Positions 1 to 13,400 of a stretch of DNA of 64,000 nt are shown here, one piece after another (the stretch's first letter is position 1; each line of letters begins with the position of its first letter). The DNA comes from Cylicocyclus nassatus. Lineage: Eukaryota > Nematoda > Chromadorea > Rhabditida > Strongylidae. The stretch spans positions 49,768,302 through 49,832,301 of the forward strand of contig CATQJL010000223.1 of assembly GCA_958299035.1 (NCBI GenBank), in the 5' to 3' direction. The position numbers and the translations under genes are program-made. The notes beneath the pieces are model-generated. The model saw only the letters and a list, made by a program, of their open reading frames with translations. It was not told the origin of the DNA and did not search any database.

Positions 1-38
1 ATAGAATGGTGACAGTGGAAGAGTTATTTGTCACTCAC

Positions 39-1488
39 CGGTGGCTTGAGGTAGTCTGGGAGGTTGTCACTGAACACCAACACTACCACACCGTTCTCGG
101 ATTTTGAGACGACAAAATCATCCTTCCAGTCCGGTTCAAGACCTATAAAAAGTCAGTGGATTGAATAGGCACAAGTGCAATCTGTGTTTTAGGATTTTTT
201 GCTAGTGCAAAAAAACCCAAACATTTTTACCACGTCGTCGGGTTACATACCTGGCAGAAGGTTGACGTTGATGGTCCAATTTGCATGTCCAAGTGGATTC
301 TGTGCGACACAATTGAAGGTCGTGTCTTCTGTAATATTTGCCACCTTCAGCGAGAACTGAGCGTGTTTGGCTGCAGTGTCCACCTAAATAGGTAAGATAA
401 TTTATACATGCGGTGTGTCTCAGAAAAATGTGTCGAACGTTTGATCGCTTGTAATTCTTTTGTCTAGCTTCGTAGACAATACTCAGGAACAATTACGTAG
501 AGCTGGTTTGACTTAGCACTAGATTTCTGGTATGGAGCGAACACCTATCGCACCTCATTATTATAGGATTACGGTATGAATCTTTCAAAAGACTTCTGCG
601 CCACTGAAAGCATTATTGGTTTGAGGAACTATTTGAAAAAGCTAAACTTTGTTATAGGTCATTTTTAGTATCGTGACGACTGATTTGACTTCGGTCGTTG
701 CGCGTAAACCACTCAAAAAAGGGGTATCACCTCAAAACTCAACTCAGTCACTTCCAGTATGTAAATACCATCATATTTGAGCAAAAAAACCATTCAAGTA
801 GCGATGAAAACCAAGAAAATGCGGTTGCCGGAGGACGCGTGCGTGTTGCGCGCGGCCGCGCCATCGTCACGATTTTTCAAATGCCCTATACCTATCTAGT
901 ATTGCTGAATCCATATATGTGCTTCTCGCTTCATTATAGCTTATCTCAGCAGGAATGACAGGTACACCGTAAGAGCTGTTTTCAAATAATCATCAGAAAT
1001 CTAATTAATATCAATCAAACTGCTCTACGAACGTGTACAAAGTTTTCTACTACAATTGATGTTTCCAGTTCATCATAGAATTTGAAAAGATCTGAAATTT
1101 TCTTCAAATGGCAGTTGATTTGCAACAGCTACATCATACTGGAAGTTCCCTACCGTAATCCTACAAAGTATAGGGTGATGTGTGATTCCTTCCGCACTTG
1201 TAAATCAAAGATAAAGCCAGCCTCACAATACGATACCCTAAGATCCGCGAAAAAGAGAGTCATTTGCAATCAAGCCTTTGACACGTTTTGGGGCACCTTG
1301 TGCATTTTCTCAACATACCGTGCTCGGATCGATCTCGTACGTGCCACCTCTGATCCATTTCACGGAAGGCAGCGGCAGTCCTGTAGCATTGCAGGATACT
1401 GTGATCTGTGACCCGGGCAAAACATCGATGTCGGTGCTACCAGCCACTCCATTTTCACCAGTCGAGATTTGGATGTATGGCGCGTTTC
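39..1488 (-). CDS. dig-1-like exons 44-46: Ig domain 7 and start of the next region
   Basis: Exons are 1319-1488, 251-383 and 39-142. Ig7 reads [20 protein letters not shown], then [16 protein letters not shown] with a potential N-glycosylation site. Exon 46 begins a new region ([32 protein letters not shown]) that does not look like Ig or FN3. The gene continues below coordinate 39 through a GTGAGT donor. The 935-bp intron 384-1318 holds a degraded mariner-type MITE with another repeat nested in it. Confidence 0.7.
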
Positions 1489-4400
1489 CTGTAGGAATCA
1501 AATTGATTTGGTCGTCCTAAGAGAGGAGGACAGACCATCTGGCAATGTCTTCATGATGCAAGGTTCGGAAAACACGCTGGGGCCATCGGGATACATTGCA
1601 CGAATCTTGAATACATAGTCCGTGTCTGGTTGCAGTAGGTTCTGGATCCTGTGCGTCAACTTATTTGGATCGTCGATGACGATTTTCGACCTGGAACTCA
1701 ACGAATTTGGTCAAACCAATACTTATTTTGCAACTCCTTTCTCGATTAAAGTTTGAAAATGATTTCTACAGAATAGTTACTGCTCTAATAAACATACCAA
1801 TCGCTCAGCACCAATTCGTCGGCGTCAACGCTCTTATCACCAGGCACATAGTAAATTTCATATCCGATCGGATTCTCATCTGTTGTAGTTGGTTTCTTCC
1901 ACTCCATCACTGCCGATCTTTGACCATCCGGATCCACTCTCAGGTCTGTTGGCGGTCCTTCTCGAGCTGAAGTATGTTCGAAATGATCAAATTTGCAAAA
2001 ATGGGGTTACCGTATCTTACCTCGCGACATAGTGCGAATGGTGTACTGATTCGAATACGGGCCAGGTCCATCGTCGTTAATTGCTTGTACCACCACTGCG
2101 TAGGCAGTATCTGTCTCGACAAAGTCTTTCAAATCCACTCGACGAGTGCCATCCATGTCCGGAATGTCGTGATATGTAAGCCATTCGTTGATAGGCCTTG
2201 ACTGGACCTGTCCGATCTGATGAGCTGGATCCTGCAACGATATCCATAAGCGACAATATAGAAGAAAGTCTCGCATACCTGGTCATCTAGCGGAGTGTAG
2301 TACACAATGTACTTCGTTATGTTGCCGTTTGGAATAGTAGGTGGATCCCATTGAACGGTAATTGTGACTGGCTTATCAGCATGGAGGTTAACATTTTCTG
2401 GAGGTGATCCAGGACCTGCAAGTTTTTTTTTCAAAATTATCCTAACTCAAACAGAAGTTTTGCCAAAATCTTATCTCAGCACCATAGATATAAGATTCTG
2501 CATGAGATTACCTGCGACAAAGACGGTGAAGTCCGTTTCTTTGAGTCCTCCTCGGTTTTCAGCCAGACACTTCGCCTTCACCGTTCTCCTCACATCCACC
2601 AGTTTCAATGTCGGACCGTCAGAAAGTTGCTAGAAAATTTTTTATTTACCCCTCTATACATCCATCTATTTTCCAGTTAAAATCTCACTTTAGAACTTAC
2701 ATTGCCCTCACTGTCCACCCATCGAATATCTGGAGGTGGGAAACCGGTCGCTGAACACGATACCGTGTAGTCGGTGCCGGCGGGAACTCGAATCTTATTA
2801 TCGGGAGCATCCACATTCACTTCCGGCTGCGATGGTGGAATCACTGAATTTTGCGTTTTTTGATATGGCAAGAGAACCAAAACTGGTACGCACCTCCATC
2901 TCCAGTTGTGAACACGGTAGGATCGCTAGCTGGTCCATCGATCTCTCCACGGGGAATGATCTTCACATGATACTTTGTGTCAGGGTTGAAGTTCTCACCG
3001 TCAATAGGAACAACCTGAAGAGCGATTTAAACGATTTAATCGAGCCCAAAAAGCAAACACCCGAAGCTTACAGTGATATTGTCCGTATCGTCTGGATCGG
3101 TGTAACGAAGCTCCTTCCAATCGGTCTCGTCTGTTGGCGGATCTTCTGATGTGTACTGGATGACGAAGTCCTAAAATAGATAATTTTAGTGAAGATGGAG
3201 ATACTCGATTGTTTACGCAAGTAATTAGTTCAATGTTCATCTAGGAGACAGTTTCAGAATTGCTTTTCTTGATCAATAAGGTAGAGTAAGGGATGAAAAA
3301 TGAAAATTTAACAATAAATCAATTCTGGCAGATTGAACTTAGAACACACAGAAAATCATAGTCCACAAGAGCAGCGAGTGTGATGATTAAACATCTAAGA
3401 GAATAGGACGAAGAAGAATCTTCGTATAATAATACTACTGAAGATCTTGCACCAAATTAAAGCGTGCATGTATAGTTTTTTGAAGTTGATAACCTTGATG
3501 CCTACATGTCTCATTTTTCCAAAAAAAAATGAAAAATCTTATGTTAGCGAGAGGACATCACGGTCGTAGTTTAGGCAAATTCACTAGTGAAATTCGAACA
3601 GAGAGAGGATAAAATGCCGAACTTGCGGTCTTTTGTTCATTCATTACGCAATGTGACAGTTACAATCTTCTCGGTGTTTTTGTAATGAGGATGTAAAAGA
3701 TTGGATATTCCGTAGCAGAAGTGTTTGAAGTAGCAAACTTTCTATGCATATCGTATAGTTTATCTGTGCACAACATGATGACGGTTGTAGTGATATATCT
3801 GAGATCTTGCGGAAAGTTAAGTAGAAATGACCAATCTCTTTTCTTATGGGAAAATAAAACAGAGAAGAAATAATGAGTGGACCATGAATCTATAACTGCT
3901 CAATCCAGAATTCATTTAGATAGCGCAGAAAAGATGAGTATGAACATCATTTATACATGGATCTGGATACATGACCAAGACAAGTTGTATTTCTAGTGAT
4001 ATAGCCGAAAAGTAGACATGTTGCTCACCTTGATTTGTTTTCCAGGATGTTCAGGATCTGCTGGAGGTACAAATTCGATTACTACGGAGTTGTTGTCAAA
4101 TACGGAGATTTCTGGATTCTTGACTTGAGCTGGGGCTGTAATGCAAAAAATAGACATATTTCTTGTTTGGATATTGGAACACTTACCAAGTGGAAGTGTC
4201 CGAATCATTTGAGGAGCTGACATGACGCCTGGTCCACGATCGCTGACTGCTTGTACACGAACAGCGTAGTTCTTCTTTGGGTCCAGTTGCTGCAGTTGAT
4301 GATTGACGTCCAGTCCATCCACAGTCGCCATATTCCACTCCTTAGGTTCCGTTTCACCTGCAGAGAAGCGCATTTTGTAGGTTTTGAAAGGTTTGATAAA

Positions 4401-7400
4401 AATGAAGGTAGCGAACCTTCCGGTACTTCTCCGTAGTGCACGATGTAATTGGTAATTCGTCCATTCACCTCATCAGGTGTGGTCCATTCCACATTAATCA
4501 CTTGGTTTGGCATAGGCAAAAGCACGATTTCGTTAGGAGGAGTGCCAGGACCTGAAGTTATATTCTTATTTTGGTTGGAGGGGGGAGGGGGAGGGGAGGT
4601 ACGATAAAAGATAGGTTACATACCCGATATTTGTATTTGTACAACTTCTTGAGTACCTCCGGCTTTGTTCTCTGCTTTGCAAGTGGCTGATGTATCCTAT
4701 AAGTCACATTTTAGAACCACATGATCCTTCGAAGCTCTTCAGTACGAACCTTTATCAAATCTCTCAGTTGTAGAGTCTTTCCCTCTATTCTTTCGCCGTT
4801 TTCCAACACCCAATAAACATGAGGTTGTGGTATGCCTGTGGCCGTGCAGACAATCGACACCGATCCCCTTGGTTCCACGGAAACAATGTTCTGTGGTGGA
4901 TTCAACGTGATCACTGGTGGAGTTTCTGGAAAACACACTTTTCTGGTGTTTCTTCGAAAAATCGATAGTTTTGTAGCTTAGCTGCTGATGTACTTATTGT
5001 AAGTACGGATGCAATCATATTTGCCACTACCCAAATATCTCTCAATATCATCTTGAGAATGGCTGATTTGTTCAAAAAGGCCTTAGGTTTCTTTCTTTTT
5101 GATTTTACGGTGACCATCTAATTCTAAGGATTGTCCTTGTTGGAATTTGATGAGTTTTTCACCTCCACTTCCTGTCTCGAACATTGTCGGCTCAGATGCA
5201 GGTCCTTCAGAAAGGTCATTGGTGGCTGACATGCACACCTAAAAACAATATTTCAAAATACAAAAGTCTTAGGCTTTGTTTCACCTTGTATGGCGTATTG
5301 GGCCTGATGTTGTACTGATCTTTGTCGATGGTAATGGTACCATGATCTTCTGTAGAAGGCACTTCGATCCGATTTGGCCACGATTTGCAATCGTCATCGG
5401 CGGTTCCATCATCAGGTGCAAAGTAGATAGTGTATGACTAAAGAAGGAGTATAAGGACCGGGATATGGCAATGTATTGAAAGGATCCCACTTTGATGGGT
5501 CCATTCGGATCTCGTGGTCCAGACCAGGTGATATTGACCGTATTGTCCTCTGCCACTGCAGGGAGTATATCCTTCGGCGAGTCGAGCGGAGCTTAAAGTT
5601 TTGATGGAACGGTGGTTAGCCTTTGAAGTTAAGAGTCATGTACGTACCTCCGCTGACTGTGTTGAAGTGCGACACATCGGAGTGCACTCCTTCACCATGC
5701 GGATTCACAGCTGCAATCTTCACATAGTACGGGCTCTCCGGCTCCAACTCTCCTCTCTCGAACACCAGCTTCGGTTCGCTCGGATCCTTCACATCGAACA
5801 CTTGCCACTGGTCGACTGGCTTCGATGGATCTCCGGTCAAGTAGACTTTGTAGCTCTAAAAAACAGACTATGCTTACAAGGAAATGGTCAGAAGTCGAAG
5901 TGGCCAATCCATACAAGCTGCATACCATTGAATGCAGTATAAAATGCTGACTCTAAATCTGTCTTCCTTATCTGCAGAGCGCTTTTGTGGACGAAATTAT
6001 AAGCCGTTGAAGGCCATCATTTTGCTAACAAATTGTGCACGTAAAATGCAAACTTGGCCGTACAAAGCCATTCTCGGCTCACTGTTGGACCAAAACATGC
6101 AACTAGGTCAGTTTATATGACCCGTACCTAGATGTGAGCTGAAACAGCAATAATGTGCCTAATTTCGCAATTTTTGTATACGGTTTTTTCGCAGTAAAGC
6201 TGCTCATAACTTCGCCTACAAAGGCGCTCTGCAGATAAGGAAGGCAGATTTGAAATCAGCGTTCCATGCTGCATCGAATGGTATATAGCTTGTTTGGATT
6301 GGCCACTTCGACTTCTGACCATTCCCTTGTTAGCCATGCTCAAATGAGTTCCCACAACCAACCGTGATATCTCCATTCGGATACTTCGGCTCCTCCCAAG
6401 TGAGAGTCACTCTGTTGTCTGGGTCTACAATTGCTTGGACGTCTCTTGGAGGGCTTCCAGGTTCTGAATTTGTGAAAAGGTTGAGTACGATTCAACGGAA
6501 ATCGCGGTGATGAATTTTTGAACCGTTCTGGTGTTTTTGTTTCAAAGGTATAAGACTCACTGTTCACGATGAACGAGTGTTTGTCTTCCACGGTTCCGTC
6601 TGGATTTCTTGCTTGACAAAGCAATGTGCGTTTCGTGGATGTGGTCGAGTAAACCTTAAGCGTTTGCCATTATGAGAAGCCACAAGATCAGATTTGAATA
6701 GAAATCCTCTTGGTTAAAAATTTACTTGGATGGAAATATAACGGTGATCTTTTGATGGATCCGGATTGATGGGAATGGGGACAGGCTCCTGAATGAAAAA
6801 TTTGGAACTCTATAGCAGTAAACATTATATTTTTACTAACATCACCGCTCTCAGTAGAGTTCATAGGCAACCAACTGTAAGAAACGCTAGGCATTGGGCG
6901 ACCCTCAGCAATACATCTGCAAATTGTGTTCGAGATCTCCTATCTACTTTTATAATGTGATCTCTCACTTGAAATGAATTGGTTGTGCAGGGTCTACTTC
7001 CGTCTCGGTGGCATCTTCACTTACATGTGGATCGCTGATCTCAAGTCTGACGGTGAGAGGAATTTCTGTAACATTTGATTCGATTATAGGCCTTCTAAAC
7101 ATTGAGAAGATTGGGTTCTTGAGATTGCTTGTTATCCGTTTACTCGCTATGTCGAATATGTCTTGTGTAAATTCTTCAAAACTGATTTTTCAAAGAATTT
7201 TCTGCACTAGATTTCTCGAACTACTGTGAAAGTCCCATTTGATTTCCTACATTTAACGCTTACTGTCGAAAAAGACATTTTTAAAGGAGAATGATATTTT
7301 CCAATGTAAGTTCCATTGTAAAACCAACTTTTCTAATCTGTCAAGTCAAATTTTCCCTTTGCTTGGTCTACCCTCAACCTTTTTCAGTCTACATATGTAC

Positions 7401-10400
7401 TTACGTCTTCTTCCTGTTGTCACATCATAGGGCTCAGAAATAATACCAGGACCGTCATTCGTTGCAGCTTGTACTTTCACCACATATGGAGTGTCTTCGT
7501 CATCCACTTGCACAGTGAGATTCCTGAGTTTCCACCATTTTTATCATTTTTTTTGTAAATATGATCTTATACTCGAAGCAAAGCATGTAATCGTACGGAT
7601 CTATCGGTGTCCGTAACTCTTTATGAGTAAACACAGCTCACCTCACATCACCACCTACAGTTTGCGACTTCCACTGGGAGAGTGGTGCATCTGGATCTTT
7701 GGTATAGTAGACGATATAATTCTAGATTGTGTAAGATGGAGGTTATCTGCAAAGCTTCATTTGCAGACCTACCTTAATTCTTCCGTTAGGTCTCTTAGGT
7801 GGCTGCCAAGCCACATCGAAACCAGTGTGCATTGGGGTTGGTTGAATGTGCAGAGGTGCACTGCCAGGTCCGAGAATTTTGACCTCAACTCTCTTCTCAT
7901 CAGAGCCTTCAGGGTTGACTGCCTGAAAATCATTCATGGTACTGCTTTACCGTAGCTGATGAAAGCATAACATACCTGGCAGGTGGCCACTCCAGTCCTT
8001 GTCGTACTCTGTGCAATAAGCTTGCTCTTGGAACGTTCTTGAGCGTCTATGGGTGTAGTGTCATAAACGCGGAACTCATCCTGAATTTGCATTTTGAAAG
8101 TATGGCAAACAAGAAAGAAAACATACCTTTCCATCCTCAACAAGCTGTCCACTCCACAGCCAAATAATCTTTGGCTTTGGTACACCGACGGCTTCACATT
8201 CAATGCTAAGTGGCTCATTGCTTGGTTGTTTGACAATCTGTCCGCTCGGACTAATCATAACATATGGAGGACGTGCTGAAAGTCATGGTATTTATAAATG
8301 GGTGATAAGGAAAGTGAGCCTTTCTAGCTTTTTCTCTGAGAACTTTTGCTATACAGGATATCGGTGGTGATGCCGCACTAGGCCCCGGACAGGCTTCACG
8401 CGATTTGATCGTCGCGACTGAATCGCGACGAGACAATTGTTACAACATCATTCCATGCCGATCAACTCGCATTTCGGTTGTGATACTTTTCCAGCCCGAA
8501 ATTTTTGAATGCGAAATGAAAATGAATGGAAATGTCGGCGATTGAGTCGCGACGATCAATCGCGTAAAGTCTGTCCGGGGTCTAGTCTTGTTCAAAGTCA
8601 TGCAAAAACGCTGGGATAAGTTAGTAATCTTACTTAAGTATACAGAATAGGCTCGCATTACAAACGGATGTTTTTTGCAGTGGGGCGAATTTGCTCTTAT
8701 ACAGCCTTGAGAAAAAGGTTTAGTGTTACGGTAATCGCTTTGATGTTTTACGTGGCTGGTCACATTCTCTAGCTTAAAGTGAACTAGCTGGCTTATACAA
8801 AGCTCCACCCGGCCCCGCCAAAACACTATGATAACAGTCCCATCCCTCTGCAGTCTTGGCGTCTTATGAATCGCCGGTACATATCCTTTAATTCAACGGG
8901 ATTGGCGGCTGAAAGGCGGGGCTTTGAGGCCTAATCAAGGCCAGAGAATGATCAGAGAGCACGCTCGCGAGAGAGAAGCAGACCATGTCGAGGGAGCGAG
9001 CGCTTTCTAGCTGGCAATCCCATTGAATCAAAGGGTACAGACAGACAAACAGACATTCTGCTTTTCTAAGGTAATTTAGCTTTTGTGGTTATAACTATAA
9101 GAAACAAACTTTTGACCCGAGTGAGTTAACGACTCTTGTAGAGTTTCAAAAACCTCGGCCTATAACAACGCTCTAGCTACCGTATGACCGCCCTTACGGT
9201 GACGGAAGGAGTCTATAGAAAGTGAAGTACAAGTGACCGAGCTTCACTGATTATGTCCTTCAAAGCAGATTAGCGCATGATTGGACCCACAGTACTTACT
9301 AGAACAGTAACCGCTCAGTACTTGAAGCTGGATTTTCATTTATCAATGCTGTCTCAGATTTACCTCCCAGCCACGTTGTGGCGTTGAAAGCACCGCTAAG
9401 AAGTCCTTCACCAAGCTTGTTTCGACCGCGGATTCTAAACGTGTACGGTGTTCTCTCGCTCAGCCCCGGGATTGTCGCAGTATTCATGTGAGGATCCTCC
9501 ACTTTGTGTACCTATACATATACAGTGTTACTCATTAGTAGTGTGATTTTCTTAATATCTTACTTTCCACTGGTCCTCAGGGAGGTTAGGGTCATCAGTG
9601 TAGAGTACATCATAACCAGCCATGGGTGCGTTGATAATTCGTGGCAATTCCCACTGCAGATTCACTTTATCGCCGTCAACTTGATAGCGAATACGTTCAG
9701 GTGCAGTAGGACCTATTCATTCCACTGTCTCTTTCATTCTTGCCAACACCCCTACCGTACACCTTACCAGTTACAGTAATATTGATGCGCTTTGTGCTCT
9801 TTCCCGCTTCATTTTCGGCAACGCACGAGAATACCGTATTCTCGATGACACCGCCAATGTGCATTTTCATGTATAGAGTCTTCTCACCATTGTTCAATGG
9901 GCGGCCCCTAAAACAATTTTTTTTCATTTAGTGTTGACTACTTGAAATATGGAATTCTTACTTATGCTGCCAAGTGACCACTGGGACTGGATCGGCTCTG
10001 GTTATGTTGCATCCGAGTTCAAATGGTTTCAGGGGTGCTACGAAGAGTTCCTCACCTTGCTCGATAGTTACCAAAGGTCTCGCAGCTAAAAGAAGTTTTC
10101 ACTAACCGGCGAAGATCTGAGTTTAAGCATTTCGTCTTTTCACGTGAAAGCTCTTTAATTTACTCGATCGATTTGGAGAGTTTTTTACCTGGTCTCAGTG
10201 TGGTAACTGAAGCTGGGTTGCCCAATCTACCGGGTCCCATTTGGTCATTGGCCCGAAGCCGGATGTAGTATTGCGTGTTGGGACGTAGATTCTCGATAGT
10301 AGCCTGATGATTGGGCTCTGAAATAAACGAATTCAGAGTTTTGCTAGACAAAGGGCGTTGAGTCTACCTTTCACTTCCAGCTTTTGCCAGTTCTTGATGG

Positions 10401-13400
10401 GCTGGTTGCCATTGTTTGTGTAGTAAACAGTGTAGCTGGTAATCGGTCGATTAATGACATGCGGTGGGTCCCAGCGAATCTGGATCGTTGTTCTACCAGA
10501 TAGTGCACCGCGAAGCACAGGAGCAGAGCCGGGACCTTTAATTCAATTTTATACTGCTTGGATACCTTTGTCATTGAGAATCTCTAAGGACTGCTTACCA
10601 GTGATGATTACTTTCACGGTCCTTTCCACTTTCCCCATGGAGTTGTTGGCATGACATGTGAATTCTGCATTTTTGAATAATTCCTTGATAATAAGTATCT
10701 GCTCGTTCTTTACTGTTCCAACTTTGGAAGGGATGTTGTGTACACGCTCATCTCCCCTGCAAAAATTGAATAGAAAGTACGCATTGAATACTTACCCCTC
10801 TTACCTTTGCCAGTAGATGTCTGGGAAGGGATAAGCGACAGCTGAGCAGGTGATATTGATGTTGCCTCCAGGAGGCACTTCATAGGGGCCTTGTGGCTCG
10901 ACATATAGTTTTGGAGGTCCACGTAACACTAAAACGCAAATTACGGTGTTACCCTCATTTTGCTGTTTGGCATCTACTTACGTAGACATTTAGCTCCCTT
11001 CGGGCATGTACAAGAATACTGGTTGTCATCAATTGATGCGCAGGAGCAACCCGCCAGAGATCGACATAGTGTCTTGGGGATAGGCTCTGAAAAAAGTCAA
11101 ATTTTTTCCAAATTTTTTTCCCTTTCACTTGATAATAATCCTTACTGATGCAAGTTTTGCCATCGGTGTCAAGAGTCATGCCTCTTGGACAACGGCATTC
11201 CACAGTCGCATCGTTGATAGACAAGCATGAGTGACTGCACCCACCATTGTCTTTCTCGCACAAACCTGAACTCTTATTGGTTCGCATTACGGTAATACCG
11301 TACTCGTTAGGTCTCACCTTTTCCGCGACAGACTGGCAGGGTGTTCACCCAAGTTTTCTGGTGACAAAATAGGGTGTCGATTTCGTCGATCATTTCATAA
11401 CCGAAATCGCAATGGTACTTTACGAAAAGGAATGACCTGAAACAAAACATTTACTAGTGATGCAATTAAATTTTGAAGATTTTGCTTCCTCCACCGTTTC
11501 TTGAATAGTGAGATATACAACTATCCTATGAAAAGCGAGTTGTCCAGAATTTGAATTGGTGCTATCAAGCAAAGAAATGAAAAAGTTTTGCACAAAGTTT
11601 TTTTGTTATATTATTTGCTCAGTTTTAATACATCGTTTCCCCAGATATTATGGCAAACGCTAGTGTGAGATAGGAAATGTCTGAGCTGTGTAATTCCATT
11701 TTTTGCGAGCGAGTTTATAGAAGTTAAAAAGTTTTTCTCGTGGATAGCATGTCAAGTTTCCCAGTCAATTATTCGATTTGTCTGGTTGCCATTGTTTTTA
11801 TTGAGTCTTTTGTATTTAGTAATTTAGCCTACATAGAACCAAACTTCAACGACCTAATGATCCTAAGGTATTCAAAAGCACTGTTCATTCAATTCGAGCA
11901 CTAAAAGTAAGTAAGTAGATGGCAGGCAGTAGTTTCTTTTTTTTTTGTCCATAAATACCAGAAGAAGGTGTCGCGAACATGATTTGTGTCCTCCTCGATG
12001 CATCTCCATCCACAGGTATGTGTCTTTATGGAATGAAATGTAAGAGATCTCACTTTGGGGTAAAAGTCATGTTCTTTGGCATTAGTCTCCCCTGCTGACG
12101 ATAATACTGTATGATGAGACGTCGTAGGTTGTCCGGCGGCACGAAGGCCATCGCGCGAACTCTGAAAAAAGTATAGTCGTGCGAAACGACGGTGGTCTTG
12201 AGCACTCACGTTGCATGGGGAATCACCGGTGGGGCTACCAAACCCGACGTACTCCTTCCTGTCACATCTGTGCAGGTTGTGTCGAGATCTTCATAACTCG
12301 GGTAGCATATTTCACGGCCAGATGCCTATAAGGAGAATTGTTTACGGTGGAACCTTGTCGAGCACAGAAGAGATCTTACCCTTGATACGACGCACTTTCC
12401 AGCGTCCGGTGGGGGAATTGGCGGCGCCGACACTGAAACGCAAAGGTTACGATGCGAAATAGAAGGTTAGTGTCAGTAAGCAGCGAGCAGACATATTAGC
12501 ATGCGTTTGATGAGGATACCAACCGATCCGCGTGGACTGAGCAGCAAGTCAGTGTGTGTCGCTTAAGCATCATGCGGTTAGTAGTGAAGCACTGCGTTAA
12601 GCGGAGCTGCCTCCGAATAGGCAGCTCCAAACTCCGAACTGAACAAGCACTACACCTCACAACGTCTACAACCACGAGCACGGCAAATTGCACACTAGCC
12701 GTTGCTCCTCGGCTTTCGAGCCGGCTCCGTCAGGCGTCGTGCCCTCTTGTCCACGATAGTTTACAATTAGTCGACCGCAACACCATGAAAGTCACGACAC
12801 TCGTCTCTACTCCGACTACGACTAAGCTTGCCTTCTTCTTCCATTCCGCAGAAGTGCGAGGCTTGATCGGCAGACACGACGCAGCGACCAGTTCCATTCG
12901 CACTGAGCACGACTGCGCCCCGACTTCCGTATCGGTGACTATCATCATCTGAATCGCTTGCCACTTCGTCTCTCGCCTTCTGCTTCCTTTTTGTCTTGCA
13001 CCTCGTGCCGGGGCCTCCTGCAGACATGCCCCCACCACTACTACTATTCTACGCTAACTACATCAGAAGCTCTGTCCGAGTCCGTCTGGAGCGAGCAAAG
13101 AGTGAGAAGGAGGAGAGAGTGATCCGCAATGATAGACTGAAAGGAGAGAAGCTGGTGTTGTAGGAGCGTCAATGAGGTCGAACGGAGCTCTGTCCTCTGC
13201 CTTTTCTCGTCAGCCGAGCAGTACATGCCTTTCAGATACCTCTCTCTCGAAATTTCGCTCAAAAGCATGCTGTTTGGCGGCAAAAGAACAGATGCGTCTC
13301 TCTGCGCCTCTCGCGCGATTGAGGGCGGTGACGGCGTGAGTGCGAAGCGGAAGACTGCGTGAGGCAGCAGGTGAGCGGTGGCGCCGTCAATCGCCGAGAG

